A DNA stretch of 64,000 nt from Microbacterium sulfonylureivorans (lineage in GTDB: Bacteria > Actinomycetota > Actinomycetes > Actinomycetales > Microbacteriaceae): contig NZ_RJAD01000001.1 of the NCBI RefSeq assembly GCF_003999995.1, forward strand, positions 2,083,599 to 2,147,598, read 5' to 3'. Positions 20,543-30,512 of this stretch are shown here, in pieces (the first letter of the stretch is position 1; each line of letters starts with the position of its first letter). A model generated the notes under the pieces. That model made no database searches and had not been told where the DNA came from. It was given only the letters and a program-made list of their open reading frames with translations. Made by a program: the position numbers and the translations under genes.

Positions 20543-22036
20543 TCAGCCGATCGGCTGCAGCTCGGCCGTGTCGTCGGCCGCTGCCGGGGCCGAGGCATCC
20601 GCTGTCCGCGACGACCGGCCGGCGGGGAGCCAGAACGCGGCGACGGTCGCCGCGAGGAGCACGGCCGCTCCGGTGAACACCGCAGGGCGGGCGGCGTCGA
20701 CGTAGAGGTCGGGCGTGAGTGCGCCGCCGGCGCTGACGAAGATCGCCGTCATGACGGCGGTGCCGAGGGCGACGCCGAGCTCGCGGACCGTCGAGTTCAC
20801 GCCGGACGCCTTCGCGTGATCGATCAGGCCGAGGGTCGCCAGGAGCGCGGTGGCGGATGGTGCGAACACGAGGGCCATGCCGACGCCGGCCATCACGAAC
20901 GGCACGATCAGGGCGGGATAGTCCAGGTCGGGCGACATGATCGCGGCGATCCAGGTGAGGGCCGCGGCCTGGAGCGCGAGGCCGACGACCATGAGCACGC
21001 GGGTGCCGATGCGCGGGGCGAGCATGCCGGCGATCGGGGCGACGAACATCGGCGCGAGGGTCCACGGCGTGGTCTGCACGGCCGCCTCGAACGGCGTCGA
21101 GCCCTGCACCACCTGCAGGTACTGGATGAGGATGAACACGGCGCCGAACGTGCCGAAGCTGAACGCGAAGCCGATGATGTTGGTCACCGAGAACGAGCGG
21201 TCGCGGAAGAGCCGCAGCGGCACGAGCGGAGCCTTCGTACGCGTCTGCCACCAGAAGAACGCCGTGAGGAGCACGGCGCCGAGCGCGATCTCGGTGATCA
21301 CGCCGAGCGAGTCCCAGCCGTCGTCGTTGCCGCGCACGATCGCGTGGACCAGTGCGAGCACGCCGGCTGCGGCGAGGATCGCGCCCGGCACGTCGATGCG
21401 CACGCGGGCGCCGAAGTCGTTGCTCAGCACGACGAGCGCCAGCGGGATCGCGATGATCGCGACCGGCACGTTGATCCAGAAGATCGCCTGCCAGTCCCAG
21501 CCCTCCATGATCGCGCCGCCGATGAGCGGCCCGACCGCGACGCCGAGGCCGGAGATGCCGCCCCAGATTCCGATCGCGAGGGGTCGCCGCTGCGGCGTCA
21601 CGGCCCCGCTGAGCAGCGCGAGTGACAGCGGCAGCACCCCGGCGCCGCCGAGTCCCTGCAGGGCGCGGGCGGCGATGAGCTGGCCGGGGTCGGTGCTCAG
21701 GGCGGCGAGCACCGAGCCGATGCCGAACACGGCGATGCCGATCGCGAACACCGTGCGGCGCCCGAACCGGTCGCCGAGGGCAGAGGCGATGAGGATCGCT
21801 CCGGCGAACGACAGCGTGTAGGCGTTGACGAACCACTGCAGCTCCTCGACCGAGGCGCCCATCTGCGCGTGCAGCACGGGGAGTGCGTTGGTCATGACGA
21901 GGTTGTCGAGTGTGGCCATGAACATGGGGAGGGATGCCGCAGCCACGACGAGCGCGAAGGGCCGGGTCCGCCGGGGCGAGCGCCCGGGGGCGATGTCGTC
22001 GACGGATGCCGACGAGGCGAGGGGTTCGGTGGTCAT
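20543..22036 (-). CDS. MFS multidrug efflux transporter, DHA2 (EmrB/QacA) family
   Basis: 497 residues with about 14 hydrophobic helices. The N-terminus reads ASLPMFMATLDNLVMTNALP, motif C-like segments GVAVGPLIGGAIMEGWDWQA and FWINVPVAIIA are typical of DHA2 drug:H+ antiporters. It is divergent from a TetR regulator across a 94-bp region with two palindromes, so it is probably repressed by that TetR and induced by a drug-like ligand. The start at 22036 has CCGGAG upstream. Confidence 0.92.
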   Translation of the reverse strand: MTTEPLASSASVDDIAPGRSPRRTRPFALVVAAASLPMFMATLDNLVMTNALPVLHAQMGASVEELQWFVNAYTLSFAGAILIASALGDRFGRRTVFAIGIAVFGIGSVLAALSTDPGQLIAARALQGLGGAGVLPLSLALLSGAVTPQRRPLAIGIWGGISGLGVAVGPLIGGAIMEGWDWQAIFWINVPVAIIAIPLALVVLSNDFGARVRIDVPGAILAAAGVLALVHAIVRGNDDGWDSLGVITEIALGAVLLTAFFWWQTRTKAPLVPLRLFRDRSFSVTNIIGFAFSFGTFGAVFILIQYLQVVQGSTPFEAAVQTTPWTLAPMFVAPIAGMLAPRIGTRVLMVVGLALQAAALTWIAAIMSPDLDYPALIVPFVMAGVGMALVFAPSATALLATLGLIDHAKASGVNSTVRELGVALGTAVMTAIFVSAGGALTPDLYVDAARPAVFTGAAVLLAATVAAFWLPAGRSSRTADASAPAAADDTAELQPIG

Positions 22037-22049
22037 GAGGTCTCCGGTA

Positions 22050-22097
22050 GTAATTGGATGATTACTTACGAGGGCAATGTAGTAATCGACTGATTAC
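22050..22097. promoter_or_regulatory. twin TetR operators between efflux gene and regulator
   Basis: Two copies of GTAAT-N6-ATTAC: 22050-22065 (spacer TGGATG) and 22082-22097 (spacer CGACTG), both preceded by TA. The copies are 32 bp apart start to start, about three helical turns. They cover both divergent promoters. Confidence 0.8.
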
Positions 22098-22117
22098 AAA
22101 GTCAAGTCATTCGCTGA

Positions 22118-22123
22118 TAACCT
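22118..22123 (+). promoter_or_regulatory. -10 box for leaderless tetR
   Basis: TAACCT, 7 nt before the ATG at 22131 and just downstream of the second operator. Confidence 0.5.
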
Positions 22124-22130
22124 TTCGACC

Positions 22131-22763
22131 ATGACCACTCCCCGCGCCGACATGGCCGTCGCCGATCCCGTCAAGCGACTGTCGTCGGACGAGCGGCGGC
22201 GTCAGATCCTGGTCGCCGCGCTCGCCGTGTTCGGCGCCCGCGGATACGAGGGTGCGACGACCGATGAGGTCGCGCGTGCGGCCGGAGTGAGCCAGCCGTA
22301 CGTCGTGCGCCTCTTCGGATCGAAGGAGAACCTCTTCCTCGCGACGATCGAAGACGCCCTCTCCCGCATGCTGGCGGGCTTCCGGGCGGCGCTCGCCGCA
22401 GACGACGCCGAACTGCCCGCCGGCAAGCGCATCGGACAGGCGTACGTCGATCTGCTCGAGATCCGCGGGCTGCACCAGACCCTCGCGAACGCCTACCTCA
22501 TGGGCAGTCACCCCGTGATCGGCCCGGCCGCGCGCCGCGGGTTCGCCGCCGTCTGGCGATTCTTCCGCGACGAGCTCGGGCTGGAAGCCGACGAGGCCCG
22601 CGCCTTCATGGCCGAGGGCATGCTCATCAGCACGATGATCGGCCTGCGCCTCGTCGACGACTACGGCTCCGACCCGCAGATCACCGAGCTGTTCCGCTCG
22701 TGCTTCCCGACGGAGCTGCCGCACATCCTCGACCTGGTGCCCCGCGGCGCCGAGCCGTGGTGA
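22131..22763 (+). CDS. TetR/AcrR-family repressor of the adjacent efflux gene
   Basis: 210 residues. The N-terminal helix-turn-helix is complete: RRRQILVAALAVFGARGYEG, then TDEVARAAGVSQPYVVRLFG and SKENLFLATIEDAL. The C-terminal ligand domain is helical and unassigned. The divergent arrangement with the MFS gene and the twin palindromes strongly suggest local autoregulated repression. Confidence 0.92.
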   Translation: MTTPRADMAVADPVKRLSSDERRRQILVAALAVFGARGYEGATTDEVARAAGVSQPYVVRLFGSKENLFLATIEDALSRMLAGFRAALAADDAELPAGKRIGQAYVDLLEIRGLHQTLANAYLMGSHPVIGPAARRGFAAVWRFFRDELGLEADEARAFMAEGMLISTMIGLRLVDDYGSDPQITELFRSCFPTELPHILDLVPRGAEPW

Positions 22764-22803
22764 GCGCTCCCCGCGAGGGATGACGGATGCCGGACCCCCG
22801 GCG

Positions 22804-22809
22804 TATCGT
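22804..22809 (+). promoter_or_regulatory. -10 box for leaderless DUF2277 gene
   Basis: TATCGT, 7 nt before the ATG at 22817. Confidence 0.5.
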
Positions 22810-22816
22810 CGTCGGC

Positions 22817-23095
22817 ATGTGCCGGAACATCCACACGCTCCACAACTTCGAGCCCGCAGCCTCGTCCGAAGAGGTCCACGCCGCCGCTCTGCAGTACGTG
22901 CGCAAGATCGCCGGAACCACGAAGCCCTCCAAGGCGAACCAGGAGGCCTTCGACCGCGCCGTGCACGAGATCGCGCACCTCACGCAGCACCTGCTCGACG
23001 ACCTCGTCGCGACCGTGCCGCCGAAGAACCGCGAGGAAGAGGCCGAGAAGGCCCGCGCCCGCGCGATCAAGTCCGGGCGGTACGCGGCCGCGTGA
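22817..23095 (+). CDS. DUF2277 protein
   Basis: 92 residues. It begins MCRNIHTLHNFEP and continues with AALQYVRKIAGTTKPSKANQ, the DUF2277 signature; function unknown. The start was moved to ATG 22817 because family members start with MCRNI, and a TATCGT box sits 7 nt before it. The C-terminus is Lys/Arg/Glu-rich. It is a short, helical, probably cytosolic protein, and its conserved Cys2 is notable. Confidence 0.88.
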   Translation: MCRNIHTLHNFEPAASSEEVHAAALQYVRKIAGTTKPSKANQEAFDRAVHEIAHLTQHLLDDLVATVPPKNREEEAEKARARAIKSGRYAAA

Positions 23096-23160
23096 CGCGC
23101 GGCTGCGAACGCGGGCATCCCTCGTCGCGGAGACTCGCGCGAACCGCGGCGTCCTTCGCC

Positions 23161-23193
23161 GCGAACCTCCGCGAACGTCGCGAACCTCCGCGA
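23161..23193 (+). repeat. short direct repeat before the ABC-F gene
   Basis: GCGAACCTCCGCGA occurs at 23161-23174 and 23180-23193 (19-nt period) in the 181-base leader region. ABC-F genes are often controlled by leader attenuation, but no leader peptide is obvious here. A TAGTCT -10-like box is at about 23219. Confidence 0.35.
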
Positions 23194-23276
23194 TGCTGCG
23201 CCGGACTGCCGCACCGGATAGTCTGGTCGGCTCCCCTCACGGCGAACGATGCCGCTCGGAGCAGACAGGGAACACC

Positions 23277-24965
23277 GTGGGGTACATCGACATCGCCGCC
23301 GTCTCGTACGCGCTGCCGGACGGGCGACCGCTCCTCGACGAGGTCTCGTTCCGGGTGGGCGAGGGGTCGACCACCGCCCTGATCGGCCAGAACGGCGCAG
23401 GCAAGACGACCCTGCTGCGGATCGTGCGAGGTGAGACGCCCGCGCTGTCCGGCGTCGTCTCCATCGAGGGCGGGCTGGGCGTCATGGACCAGTTCGTCGG
23501 CCACGGCGAACCCGGGCAGACGGTGCACGACCTTCTGATCGCGGTCGCCCCCGACCGGGTGCGCCGCGCGGCGCGCGAGCTCGAGGACGCCGAGGCGGCG
23601 ATCATCGAGCACGACGACCTCGACACGCAGATGCGGTACGCCGGCGCGCTCGCCGACTATGCCGAGGCGGGTGGCTACGAGTACGAGACGGTGTGGGACA
23701 CATGCACGACCGCGGCGCTCGGCATCCCGTTCTCTCGCGCCCGGTTCCGCGAGCTGACGACGCTCTCGGGCGGCGAGCAGAAGCGGCTCGCGCTCGAGGC
23801 GCTGCTGCGCGGGCCCGACCAGGTGCTGCTCCTCGACGAGCCCGACAACTACCTCGACGTGCCCGGCAAGCGATGGCTCGAGGAACGTCTGCGAGAGACG
23901 TCGAAGACCGTCCTGCTCGTCTCGCACGACCGTGAGCTGCTGGCCAGGGCCGCCGACCGCATCGTCACCCTGGAAGCCGGCGGCGCGGGCAGCACCGCCT
24001 GGGTGCACGGCGGCGGGTTCCGCACCTATCACCGCGCGCGAGACGAGCGGATGTCGCGCCTCGACGAACTGCGCCGGCGATGGGACGAGCAGCACGCCAA
24101 GCTCAAGCAGCTCGTGGCGACCCTCAAGGTGAAGGCCACCGCGAACGACAGCTTCACCTCGCGCTACCGAGCGGCGCAGACCCGCCTGCGCAAGTTCGAG
24201 GAGGCCGGTCCGCCACAGGAGCGCCCGCCCGAGCAGGATCTCGCACTGCGCCTGCGCGGAGCTCGCACCGGCAAGCGCGCCGTCGTCGCCGAGCAGCTCG
24301 AGCTCACCGGGCTCATGAAGCCGTTCGACCTGGAGGTGTGGTTCGGCGACCGCGTCGCCGTGCTCGGGTCCAACGGATCGGGCAAGTCGCACTTCCTGCG
24401 TCTCCTGGCGCGGGGCGGCACCGACCCCGACGGCCGGCTCGGGCACGTCACGACGACCGGCGCCGGCCTCGACCCCGTGGGCCACACCGGACGCGCCGTC
24501 CTCGGTGCGCGCATCGTGCCGGGGTGGTTCGCGCAGACCCACCGTCATCCGGAGTTCGACGGGCGGACGCTCCTCGACATCCTCCATCGCGGTGAAGACG
24601 CACGCGTGGGGCTGCCGCGGGATGCCGCGAGCTCGGCACTGGACCGCTACGGGCTCGTCGGGCAGGCGGAGCAGACGTTCGACAGCCTGTCTGGAGGGCA
24701 GCAGGCGCGGCTCCAGATCCTGCTGCTCGAGCTGTCCGGCGCGACCCTGCTGCTGCTCGACGAGCCGACCGACAACCTCGACCTGGTCTCGGCCGAAGCC
24801 CTGCAGGATGCGCTCGCGCGGTTCGAGGGGACCGTGCTCGCCGTGACGCACGATCGCTGGCTCGCGCGCTCCTTCGACCGGTTCCTCGTCTTCGGCGCCG
24901 ACGGCCGGGTGGTCGAGTCCGATGCCCCGGTGTGGGACGAGACGAGGGTGGCGCGCGAGCGCTGA
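23277..24965 (+). CDS. ABC-F family ATPase (ribosome-associated type)
   Basis: 562 residues, with two ABC ATPase domains and no membrane segments. Domain 1 has GQNGAGKTT (about 35-43), LSGGEQKRL and LLLDEPDNYLD; domain 2 has GSNGSGKS, LSGGQQARL and LLLDEPTDNLD. Between them is a ~80-residue charged linker (RRRWDEQHAKLKQLVATLKV) as in ABC-F proteins that reach into the ribosomal E-site. The GTG start at 23277 is favoured over earlier in-frame codons because the ABC domain starts at once (GYIDIAAVSYALPDG). A role in translation, antibiotic protection or ribosome rescue cannot be decided. Confidence 0.9.
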   Translation: MGYIDIAAVSYALPDGRPLLDEVSFRVGEGSTTALIGQNGAGKTTLLRIVRGETPALSGVVSIEGGLGVMDQFVGHGEPGQTVHDLLIAVAPDRVRRAARELEDAEAAIIEHDDLDTQMRYAGALADYAEAGGYEYETVWDTCTTAALGIPFSRARFRELTTLSGGEQKRLALEALLRGPDQVLLLDEPDNYLDVPGKRWLEERLRETSKTVLLVSHDRELLARAADRIVTLEAGGAGSTAWVHGGGFRTYHRARDERMSRLDELRRRWDEQHAKLKQLVATLKVKATANDSFTSRYRAAQTRLRKFEEAGPPQERPPEQDLALRLRGARTGKRAVVAEQLELTGLMKPFDLEVWFGDRVAVLGSNGSGKSHFLRLLARGGTDPDGRLGHVTTTGAGLDPVGHTGRAVLGARIVPGWFAQTHRHPEFDGRTLLDILHRGEDARVGLPRDAASSALDRYGLVGQAEQTFDSLSGGQQARLQILLLELSGATLLLLDEPTDNLDLVSAEALQDALARFEGTVLAVTHDRWLARSFDRFLVFGADGRVVESDAPVWDETRVARER

Positions 24966-25007
24966 GCCGCCGAGACGACCGGATGGGGTGGTGCAGAGCC
25001 GCCCGGG

Positions 25008-25013
25008 TAGGCT
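25008..25013 (+). promoter_or_regulatory. -10 box for guaB3
   Basis: TAGGCT, 6 nt before the GTG at 25020. The spacer GGAGGA could also act as a ribosome site for a slightly longer message. Confidence 0.5.
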
Positions 25014-25019
25014 GGAGGA

Positions 25020-26144
25020 GTGAGCATGGACATCGAACTCGGTCGCGCCAAGCGCGCACGCCGCGCGTACACGTTCGACGACATCGCGGTCGTGCCCTCG
25101 CGGCGCACGCGCAACCCCGAAGATGTCTCCACGGCCTGGACGATCGACGCGTTCCAGTTCGACATCCCGGTGCTCGGCGCGCCGATGGACTCGGTGGTCA
25201 GCCCGCAGACGGCGATCATGCTGGGTCAGCTGGGCGGCCTCGGCGTGCTCGACCTCGAGGGCCTGTGGACGCGGTACGACGACCCGACGCCGCTCCTCGC
25301 CGAGATCGCCGGCCTCGAGAAGGCCGCGGCGACCCGTCGCATGCAGGAGGTCTACTCCGAGCCGATCAAGCCCGAGCTCGTGCGCGAACGACTTGCCGAG
25401 ATCCGCGCGGCGGGTGTCACCGTCGCCGGCGCGCTCACCCCGCAGCGCACGCAGGAGCTGTACGAGACCGTCGTGGCTGCCGGCGTCGACCTCTTCGTCA
25501 TCCGCGGCACGACCGTCTCGGCCGAGCACGTGTCGTCGGTCGATCAGCCGCTGAACCTCAAGAAGTTCATCTACGACCTCGACGTCCCCGTCATCGTCGG
25601 CGGCGCCGCCACCTACACCGCGGCGCTGCACCTGATGCGCACCGGTGCGGCGGGCGTTCTCGTCGGCTTCGGCGGGGGCGCGGCATCCACCACCCGCGCG
25701 ACCCTCGGCCTGCACGCGCCGATGGCGACCGCCGTCGCCGACGTCGCCGGCGCCCGCCGCGACTACCTCGACGAGTCGGGCGGACGCTACGTCCACGTCA
25801 TCGCCGACGGCGGCGTGGGCACCTCGGGCGACATCGTCAAGGCGCTCGCGATGGGCGCCGACGCGGTCATGCTCGGGGTGGCGCTGGCGCGCGCGACGGA
25901 TGCCCCGGGGCAGGGCTTCCACTGGGGCCCCGAGGCCCACCACTCCAAGCTTCCCCGCGGCCGCCGCGTGAAGGTCGACCAGGTCGCCTCGCTCGAAGAG
26001 GTGCTCTACGGCCCCGCGCCCGTCGCAGACGGCACGGCCAACCTGATCGGTGCGCTGCGCAAGTCGATGGCGACGACCGGGTACTCCGACCTCAAGGAGT
26101 TCCAGCGGGTCGAGGTCGTCGTGGCGCCCTACAGCGCGGGATGA
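25020..26144 (+). CDS. guaB3: GuaB3-family IMP dehydrogenase-related protein
   Basis: 374 residues. It starts MDIELGRAKRARRAYTFDDI, the GuaB3 signature, and keeps the TIM-barrel phosphate loop (IADGGVGTSGDIVKALAMGA) but lacks CBS domains. At the place of the IMPDH active-site Cys loop there is LVGFGGGAASTTR, without Cys; in actinobacterial GuaB3 proteins this is normal. GMP-reductase-like activity has been proposed for some relatives, so the reaction is open. It overlaps the SURF1 gene (ATGA). Confidence 0.9.
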   Translation: MSMDIELGRAKRARRAYTFDDIAVVPSRRTRNPEDVSTAWTIDAFQFDIPVLGAPMDSVVSPQTAIMLGQLGGLGVLDLEGLWTRYDDPTPLLAEIAGLEKAAATRRMQEVYSEPIKPELVRERLAEIRAAGVTVAGALTPQRTQELYETVVAAGVDLFVIRGTTVSAEHVSSVDQPLNLKKFIYDLDVPVIVGGAATYTAALHLMRTGAAGVLVGFGGGAASTTRATLGLHAPMATAVADVAGARRDYLDESGGRYVHVIADGGVGTSGDIVKALAMGADAVMLGVALARATDAPGQGFHWGPEAHHSKLPRGRRVKVDQVASLEEVLYGPAPVADGTANLIGALRKSMATTGYSDLKEFQRVEVVVAPYSAG

Positions 26145-27025
26145 CCTCTGCCGTGACCGATCCCGCCCCGGGCGGAGCGACCCCCGCCGACCCCGAGGTC
26201 TTCCCGCCGACGCTGCGCGAGGTCATGCTGCGCCCGCAGTGGATCGGGATGCTGCTGCTCTGCCTCGTCGTCGCGGGCGTGTTCGCCTGGCTCGGCCAGT
26301 GGCAGCTCGGGCGCGCGATCGACACCGATCCGCCGCCGGCCGGGGCGACCGAGGAGGTTCGTCCGCTCGAGGATGTCGCCGGACCGGGGGAGTACCTGCC
26401 GGAGCCGCTCGTCGGACAGCGGGTGACCACCGAAGGCTTCTGGATGCCCGGTGACTTCGTGATCGTCGAGTCGAGGTACAACGACGACGTCGAGGGCTAT
26501 TGGGTGACCGGCCAGCTGCGGCTGTCGGGAACCGACGCGCCGACGTCGATCGCGGTGGCGATCGGATGGGCGCCGACTCTCGACGAAGCCCAGGCCGCGG
26601 CCGAGCAGCTGGATCGCCGGGCATCGGCCCCGGTGAAGTCCCCTGCGACCGTGACCGGCCGGCTCATCTCCGACGAGGGTCCCGTTCCACCGCCGGATGG
26701 CGCCGACCCGCAGACTCTGACCCGCATGTCGCCGGCCGCCCTGCTCGGGCGCTGGCAGGACGTCGACGGGCTGGAGGTGTACCGGCCGTATCTGGCCTCG
26801 GAGGCGGCGTCTCCGCCGCTCGCCGACATCGCCTCGCCGGCGCCGGAGGAGGGGGCGGGCGTCAACTGGCTCAACATCTTCTACGCTGCCGAGTGGGCGG
26901 TCTTCGCCGGCTTCGCGTTCTACCTCTGGTACCGCCTCGCGCGCGACGCCTGGGAGAAGGAGCTCGAGGACTTCGAGGATGCCGAGGCAACGGGGCCGGA
27001 CGGCGCCGCGGAATCCCGCGGGTAG
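26141..27025 (+). CDS. SURF1-family cytochrome oxidase assembly protein
   Basis: 294 residues. The topology is typical of SURF1: one helix near the N-terminus (about 33-50, LLLCLVVAGVFAWLGQWQLG), a ~190-residue extracytoplasmic beta domain, and a C-terminal helix (WAVFAGFAFYLWYRLARDAW). The WLGQWQLGRA and RVTTEGFW motifs are family hallmarks. It helps insert heme a into cytochrome aa3 oxidase. It overlaps guaB3 by 4 nt, so these are co-translated; the mix of purine and oxidase genes recurs in related genomes. Confidence 0.9.
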   Translation: MTSAVTDPAPGGATPADPEVFPPTLREVMLRPQWIGMLLLCLVVAGVFAWLGQWQLGRAIDTDPPPAGATEEVRPLEDVAGPGEYLPEPLVGQRVTTEGFWMPGDFVIVESRYNDDVEGYWVTGQLRLSGTDAPTSIAVAIGWAPTLDEAQAAAEQLDRRASAPVKSPATVTGRLISDEGPVPPPDGADPQTLTRMSPAALLGRWQDVDGLEVYRPYLASEAASPPLADIASPAPEEGAGVNWLNIFYAAEWAVFAGFAFYLWYRLARDAWEKELEDFEDAEATGPDGAAESRG

Positions 27026-27028
27026 ACT
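27023..27028 (+). promoter_or_regulatory. -10 box for the DUF3817 gene
   Basis: TAGACT, 7 nt before the ATG at 27036, located within the end of the SURF1 gene. Confidence 0.5.
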
Positions 27029-27035
27029 GGGGGCC

Positions 27036-27536
27036 ATGCCCCGCGCCCCGAAGCTCGCTTCCTTCCCGGCGATCCGCGGAGCCCTGAAGTTCTACCAGAT
27101 CTGCTCGATCATCACCGGCACGATGCTGCTGCTGCTGGTCGGCGAGATGGTGATGAAGTACGCGTTCCACCTCGAGCTCTTCCTCGGCGGTTCCGGCGGC
27201 TTCCTGTGGTGGGCTCCCGTTGTCGAAGGCCCCGACGGCGCGGAGTCGACCGGTGACGGGTTCAACCTGTCGCTCGGCATCCTCGTCGCCCACGGCTGGT
27301 TCTACGTCGTCTACCTCGTCTCGTGCTTCCGCGTGTGGAGCCTCATGCGCTGGAACCTGCTGCGCCTGGGCATGCTCGCCGCAGGCGGCATCGTGCCGCT
27401 GCTGTCCTTCTTCATGGAGGCGCGCGTCGGCCGCGAGGTCAAGCAGTACCTCACGGAGCGCGAGGACGCCGAGCTGCACTCGCGCGCCGAGCACTCCTCC
27501 CTCACCCACGCGATCCCCACGGAGAACAAGCGTTGA
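27036..27536 (+). CDS. DUF3817 integral membrane protein
   Basis: 166 residues with three to four hydrophobic helices: [20 protein letters not shown], then [19 protein letters not shown] and [19 protein letters not shown], ending [14 protein letters not shown]. This matches DUF3817, a family of unknown function found near guaA and SURF1 in actinobacteria. It overlaps guaA by 4 nt (TTGA), so the two are coupled. Confidence 0.88.
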   Translation: MPRAPKLASFPAIRGALKFYQICSIITGTMLLLLVGEMVMKYAFHLELFLGGSGGFLWWAPVVEGPDGAESTGDGFNLSLGILVAHGWFYVVYLVSCFRVWSLMRWNLLRLGMLAAGGIVPLLSFFMEARVGREVKQYLTEREDAELHSRAEHSSLTHAIPTENKR

Positions 27537-29116
27537 CCGAGCAGACCGAAACCTCCCAGCGTCCCGTCCTGGTCGTCGACTTCGGTGCGCAGTACGCGCA
27601 GCTGATCGCCCGGCGCGTGCGCGAGGCGGGCGTGTACAGCGAGATCGTGCCGCACACCGCATCGGCCGCCGAGATCGCGGAGAAGAACCCGGTCGGCATC
27701 ATCCTCTCGGGCGGTCCGTCGTCGGTCTACGAGCCGGGCGCCCCCGCCCTCGACACCGGCGTGTTCGACCTCGGGGTTCCGACGCTCGGCATCTGCTACG
27801 GCTTCCAGGTGATGGCGCAGGCCCTCGGCGGAGAGGTCGCCAACACCGGCCTGCGCGAGTACGGGGCGACGGATGCCGCGGTCACCGGTGACGGCGGCGT
27901 GCTGCTGGGCGGCCAGCCGGTCGACCAGAACGTGTGGATGAGCCACGGCGACCAGGTGTCGCGCGCTCCCGAGGGCTTCGACGTGCTCGCGTCGACATCG
28001 GCGACCCCCGTGGCGGCGTTCGGCAGCGACGAGAAGCGCTTCTACGGTGTGCAGTGGCATCCCGAGGTCAAGCACTCCGACCACGGCCAGCAGGTCATCG
28101 AGAACTTCCTCCACAAGGCCGCGGGGCTCCCGGCCGACTGGAACAGCGGCAATGTCATCGCCGAGCAGGTCGAGCGCATCCAGGCGCAGATCGGCTCCGG
28201 TCGCGTGATCTCCGCCCTCTCCGGCGGCGTCGACTCCGCCGTGTCGACGGCGCTCGTGCACAAAGCCGTCGGCGACCAGCTGACCGCGATCTTCGTCGAC
28301 CACGGGCTGCTGCGGAAGGGCGAGCGCGAGCAGGTCGAGAACGACTACGTCGCATCGACCGGCGTGCGCCTCATCACGATCGACGCCCGCGAGCAGTTCC
28401 TCACCGCGCTCGAGGGCGTCAGCGACCCCGAGCAGAAGCGCAAGATCATCGGCCGCGAGTTCATCCGCTCGTTCGAGGCCGCCGAGCGCGAGCTCGTCGC
28501 CGAGGCCGCGGCCGATGGCGAGCCGATCCGCTTCCTCGTGCAGGGCACGCTCTACCCCGACGTCGTCGAGTCCGGCGGCGGCACCGGCACCGCGAACATC
28601 AAGTCGCACCACAACGTCGGCGGCCTCCCCGAAGACCTGCAGTTCGAGCTCGTCGAGCCGCTGCGCACGCTCTTCAAGGACGAGGTGCGCGCCATCGGCC
28701 GCGAACTGGGCCTCCCCGAGGCGATCGTCGCGCGCCAGCCCTTTCCGGGCCCCGGCCTCGGCATCCGGATCGTCGGTGAGGTCACCGCTGACCGCCTCGA
28801 GATTCTGCGTGACGCCGACGCCATCGCGCGGGAAGAGCTGACGAAGGCCGGTCTCGACGGCGAGATCTGGCAGTGCCCGGTGGTGCTGCTCGCCGACGTG
28901 CGCTCGGTGGGCGTGCAGGGCGACGGCCGCACCTACGGCCACCCGATCGTGCTGCGCCCCGTCTCGAGCGAAGACGCGATGACCGCCGACTGGACGCGGC
29001 TGCCGTACGACGTGCTCGCCCGCATCTCGAACCGCATCACCAATGAGGTGCGCGAGGTCAACCGCGTCGTGCTCGACGTCACGTCGAAGCCGCCGGGGAC
29101 CATCGAGTGGGAGTGA
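27533..29116 (+). CDS. guaA: GMP synthase (glutamine-hydrolysing)
   Basis: 527 residues, normal length. It converts XMP, ATP and glutamine to GMP. The glutaminase domain has Cys88 ([16 protein letters not shown]) and WHPEVKHSD; the ATP-pyrophosphatase P-loop SGGVDS is at 230-235; the C-terminal dimer domain ends PPGTIEWE, the universal guaA ending. The start is TTG 27533, overlapping the DUF3817 stop, with GGAGAAC upstream; no better start gives the conserved [15 protein letters not shown]. It follows guaB and guaB3, grouping late purine synthesis. Confidence 0.97.
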   Translation: MTEQTETSQRPVLVVDFGAQYAQLIARRVREAGVYSEIVPHTASAAEIAEKNPVGIILSGGPSSVYEPGAPALDTGVFDLGVPTLGICYGFQVMAQALGGEVANTGLREYGATDAAVTGDGGVLLGGQPVDQNVWMSHGDQVSRAPEGFDVLASTSATPVAAFGSDEKRFYGVQWHPEVKHSDHGQQVIENFLHKAAGLPADWNSGNVIAEQVERIQAQIGSGRVISALSGGVDSAVSTALVHKAVGDQLTAIFVDHGLLRKGEREQVENDYVASTGVRLITIDAREQFLTALEGVSDPEQKRKIIGREFIRSFEAAERELVAEAAADGEPIRFLVQGTLYPDVVESGGGTGTANIKSHHNVGGLPEDLQFELVEPLRTLFKDEVRAIGRELGLPEAIVARQPFPGPGLGIRIVGEVTADRLEILRDADAIAREELTKAGLDGEIWQCPVVLLADVRSVGVQGDGRTYGHPIVLRPVSSEDAMTADWTRLPYDVLARISNRITNEVREVNRVVLDVTSKPPGTIEWE

Positions 29117-30507
29117 TCGGCGACGCCGACACGACACTGCCCGACGCGGACTACGTCCTGCTCGGCAGTCGGGTCGCGCTCGGGCTCGACGGCGGCTTCG
29201 CCGTCGCCGTGCCGCGCCGGCTGCAGCTCCTGGCTGCGGCAGGCGCCGTCGAGCCTCTGCAGCTGAGCGTCGACGGCGCTCCGCCCGACGTGCACGCGGC
29301 GCAGCGACAGGAGTTCGTCGACGCCGGACTTCTCGAACGGACGACTTCGGCGCGCAACCTCTTCGACGACGTCGTCGCCGACCCGTCCTGGCTCTGGGCC
29401 GCGGCCGAGCCCGCGGGTGCGGAGGCGCCCCCCGGAGAGCGGCGAGAGGTGACGGATGCCGCGGGCCGCCCGCTCCTGTCTCTTCCGGTCTTCCGTGACA
29501 ACCCCGAGTGGCACCTGACGGACGCTCCCATCATCGTCCACGGGCCCGACGGCGATCGGTGGCTGCGCGGATTCCGTGGGCTGTACGTCGCCTGGCTGAC
29601 GCACATCGCCGACGAGCGCCGCACGGCATCCGGCGATCCCGGCCGCCTGCTCGTCGTGATCGTCGAATCTCGGCAGGTCGGCGAGACCCTGGTCGGCTGG
29701 GCCGATCCTCGGGTCCGGCTCGTGCACACGGTGCACAACTCGCATCTGCCGGCGCCGCACGACGATCCCGACGCCCCCGTCGAAGGCATGTGGCGGCGCT
29801 GGCTCGAGACGCTCGACCGCTACGACGCGATCCTGTGGCCCACGCGCGCGCAGCGCGACGACGTCGCCGCGCGCTTCGGCGACCCCGGCACGTTCCACGT
29901 CGTGCCGAGCACCATCGATCTCGGCGAAGAGCCGCCGGCTGCGGCATCCCGCGACCCGCGCACCGTCGTCATGGTGAACCGCCTCGCGCCTCAGAAACGC
30001 GTCGATCTCGCGATCCGCGCCTGGGCCCTCGTCGTGGCGGCCGTGCCCGACGCGTGCCTCGACGTGTACGGCGACGGGCCGCTGCGCGACGAGCTCGGAG
30101 CCCTGATCGAGGAGCTGGGCCTTGCGCATGCGGTGCGGCTGCGCGGCACGACCGACGAGCGCGATGCGGTGTTCGACCGTGCGGCGATGTTCCTTGTGTC
30201 CACGGCGTTCGAGGGGCAGGGTCTGGCGATCGCCGAGGCCCTCGCGCGCGGACTTCCGGTGGTGTCGTTCGACGCCCGCTACGGCCCGCGCGAGGCGATC
30301 GGCGACGCCGGCGTGCTCGTCGCGCCGGGCGACGTCGACGGTCTTGCCGACGCCGTGATCGGACTGCTCCTCGACGAGGAGCGGCGCGAGCGCCTGTCGG
30401 TCGCCGCTCGGGCTGCGGCGGCGGCGTTCGCGCCCGATGCTGTGCTCCCCGCTCTCGTCGCCGCACTGCGCGCCGCGGTCGACACCCCCTCCCGCCGCGC
30501 GGGATAG
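29107..30507 (+). CDS. glycosyltransferase family 4 (TagE-like)
   Basis: 466 residues. The C-terminal half is a GT-B GT1 domain: [20 protein letters not shown], then [13 protein letters not shown] and [20 protein letters not shown] (the E-x7-E motif). The N-terminal half includes [15 protein letters not shown], as in poly(glycerol-phosphate) alpha-glucosyltransferases, so a wall-teichoic or glycopolymer target is possible. GTG 29107 and GTG 29113 are both in frame; the latter overlaps the guaA stop as GTGA and may be the real start. It is probably co-transcribed with guaA. Confidence 0.85.
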   Translation: MGVIGDADTTLPDADYVLLGSRVALGLDGGFAVAVPRRLQLLAAAGAVEPLQLSVDGAPPDVHAAQRQEFVDAGLLERTTSARNLFDDVVADPSWLWAAAEPAGAEAPPGERREVTDAAGRPLLSLPVFRDNPEWHLTDAPIIVHGPDGDRWLRGFRGLYVAWLTHIADERRTASGDPGRLLVVIVESRQVGETLVGWADPRVRLVHTVHNSHLPAPHDDPDAPVEGMWRRWLETLDRYDAILWPTRAQRDDVAARFGDPGTFHVVPSTIDLGEEPPAAASRDPRTVVMVNRLAPQKRVDLAIRAWALVVAAVPDACLDVYGDGPLRDELGALIEELGLAHAVRLRGTTDERDAVFDRAAMFLVSTAFEGQGLAIAEALARGLPVVSFDARYGPREAIGDAGVLVAPGDVDGLADAVIGLLLDEERRERLSVAARAAAAAFAPDAVLPALVAALRAAVDTPSRRAG

Positions 30508-30512
30508 CCCGG

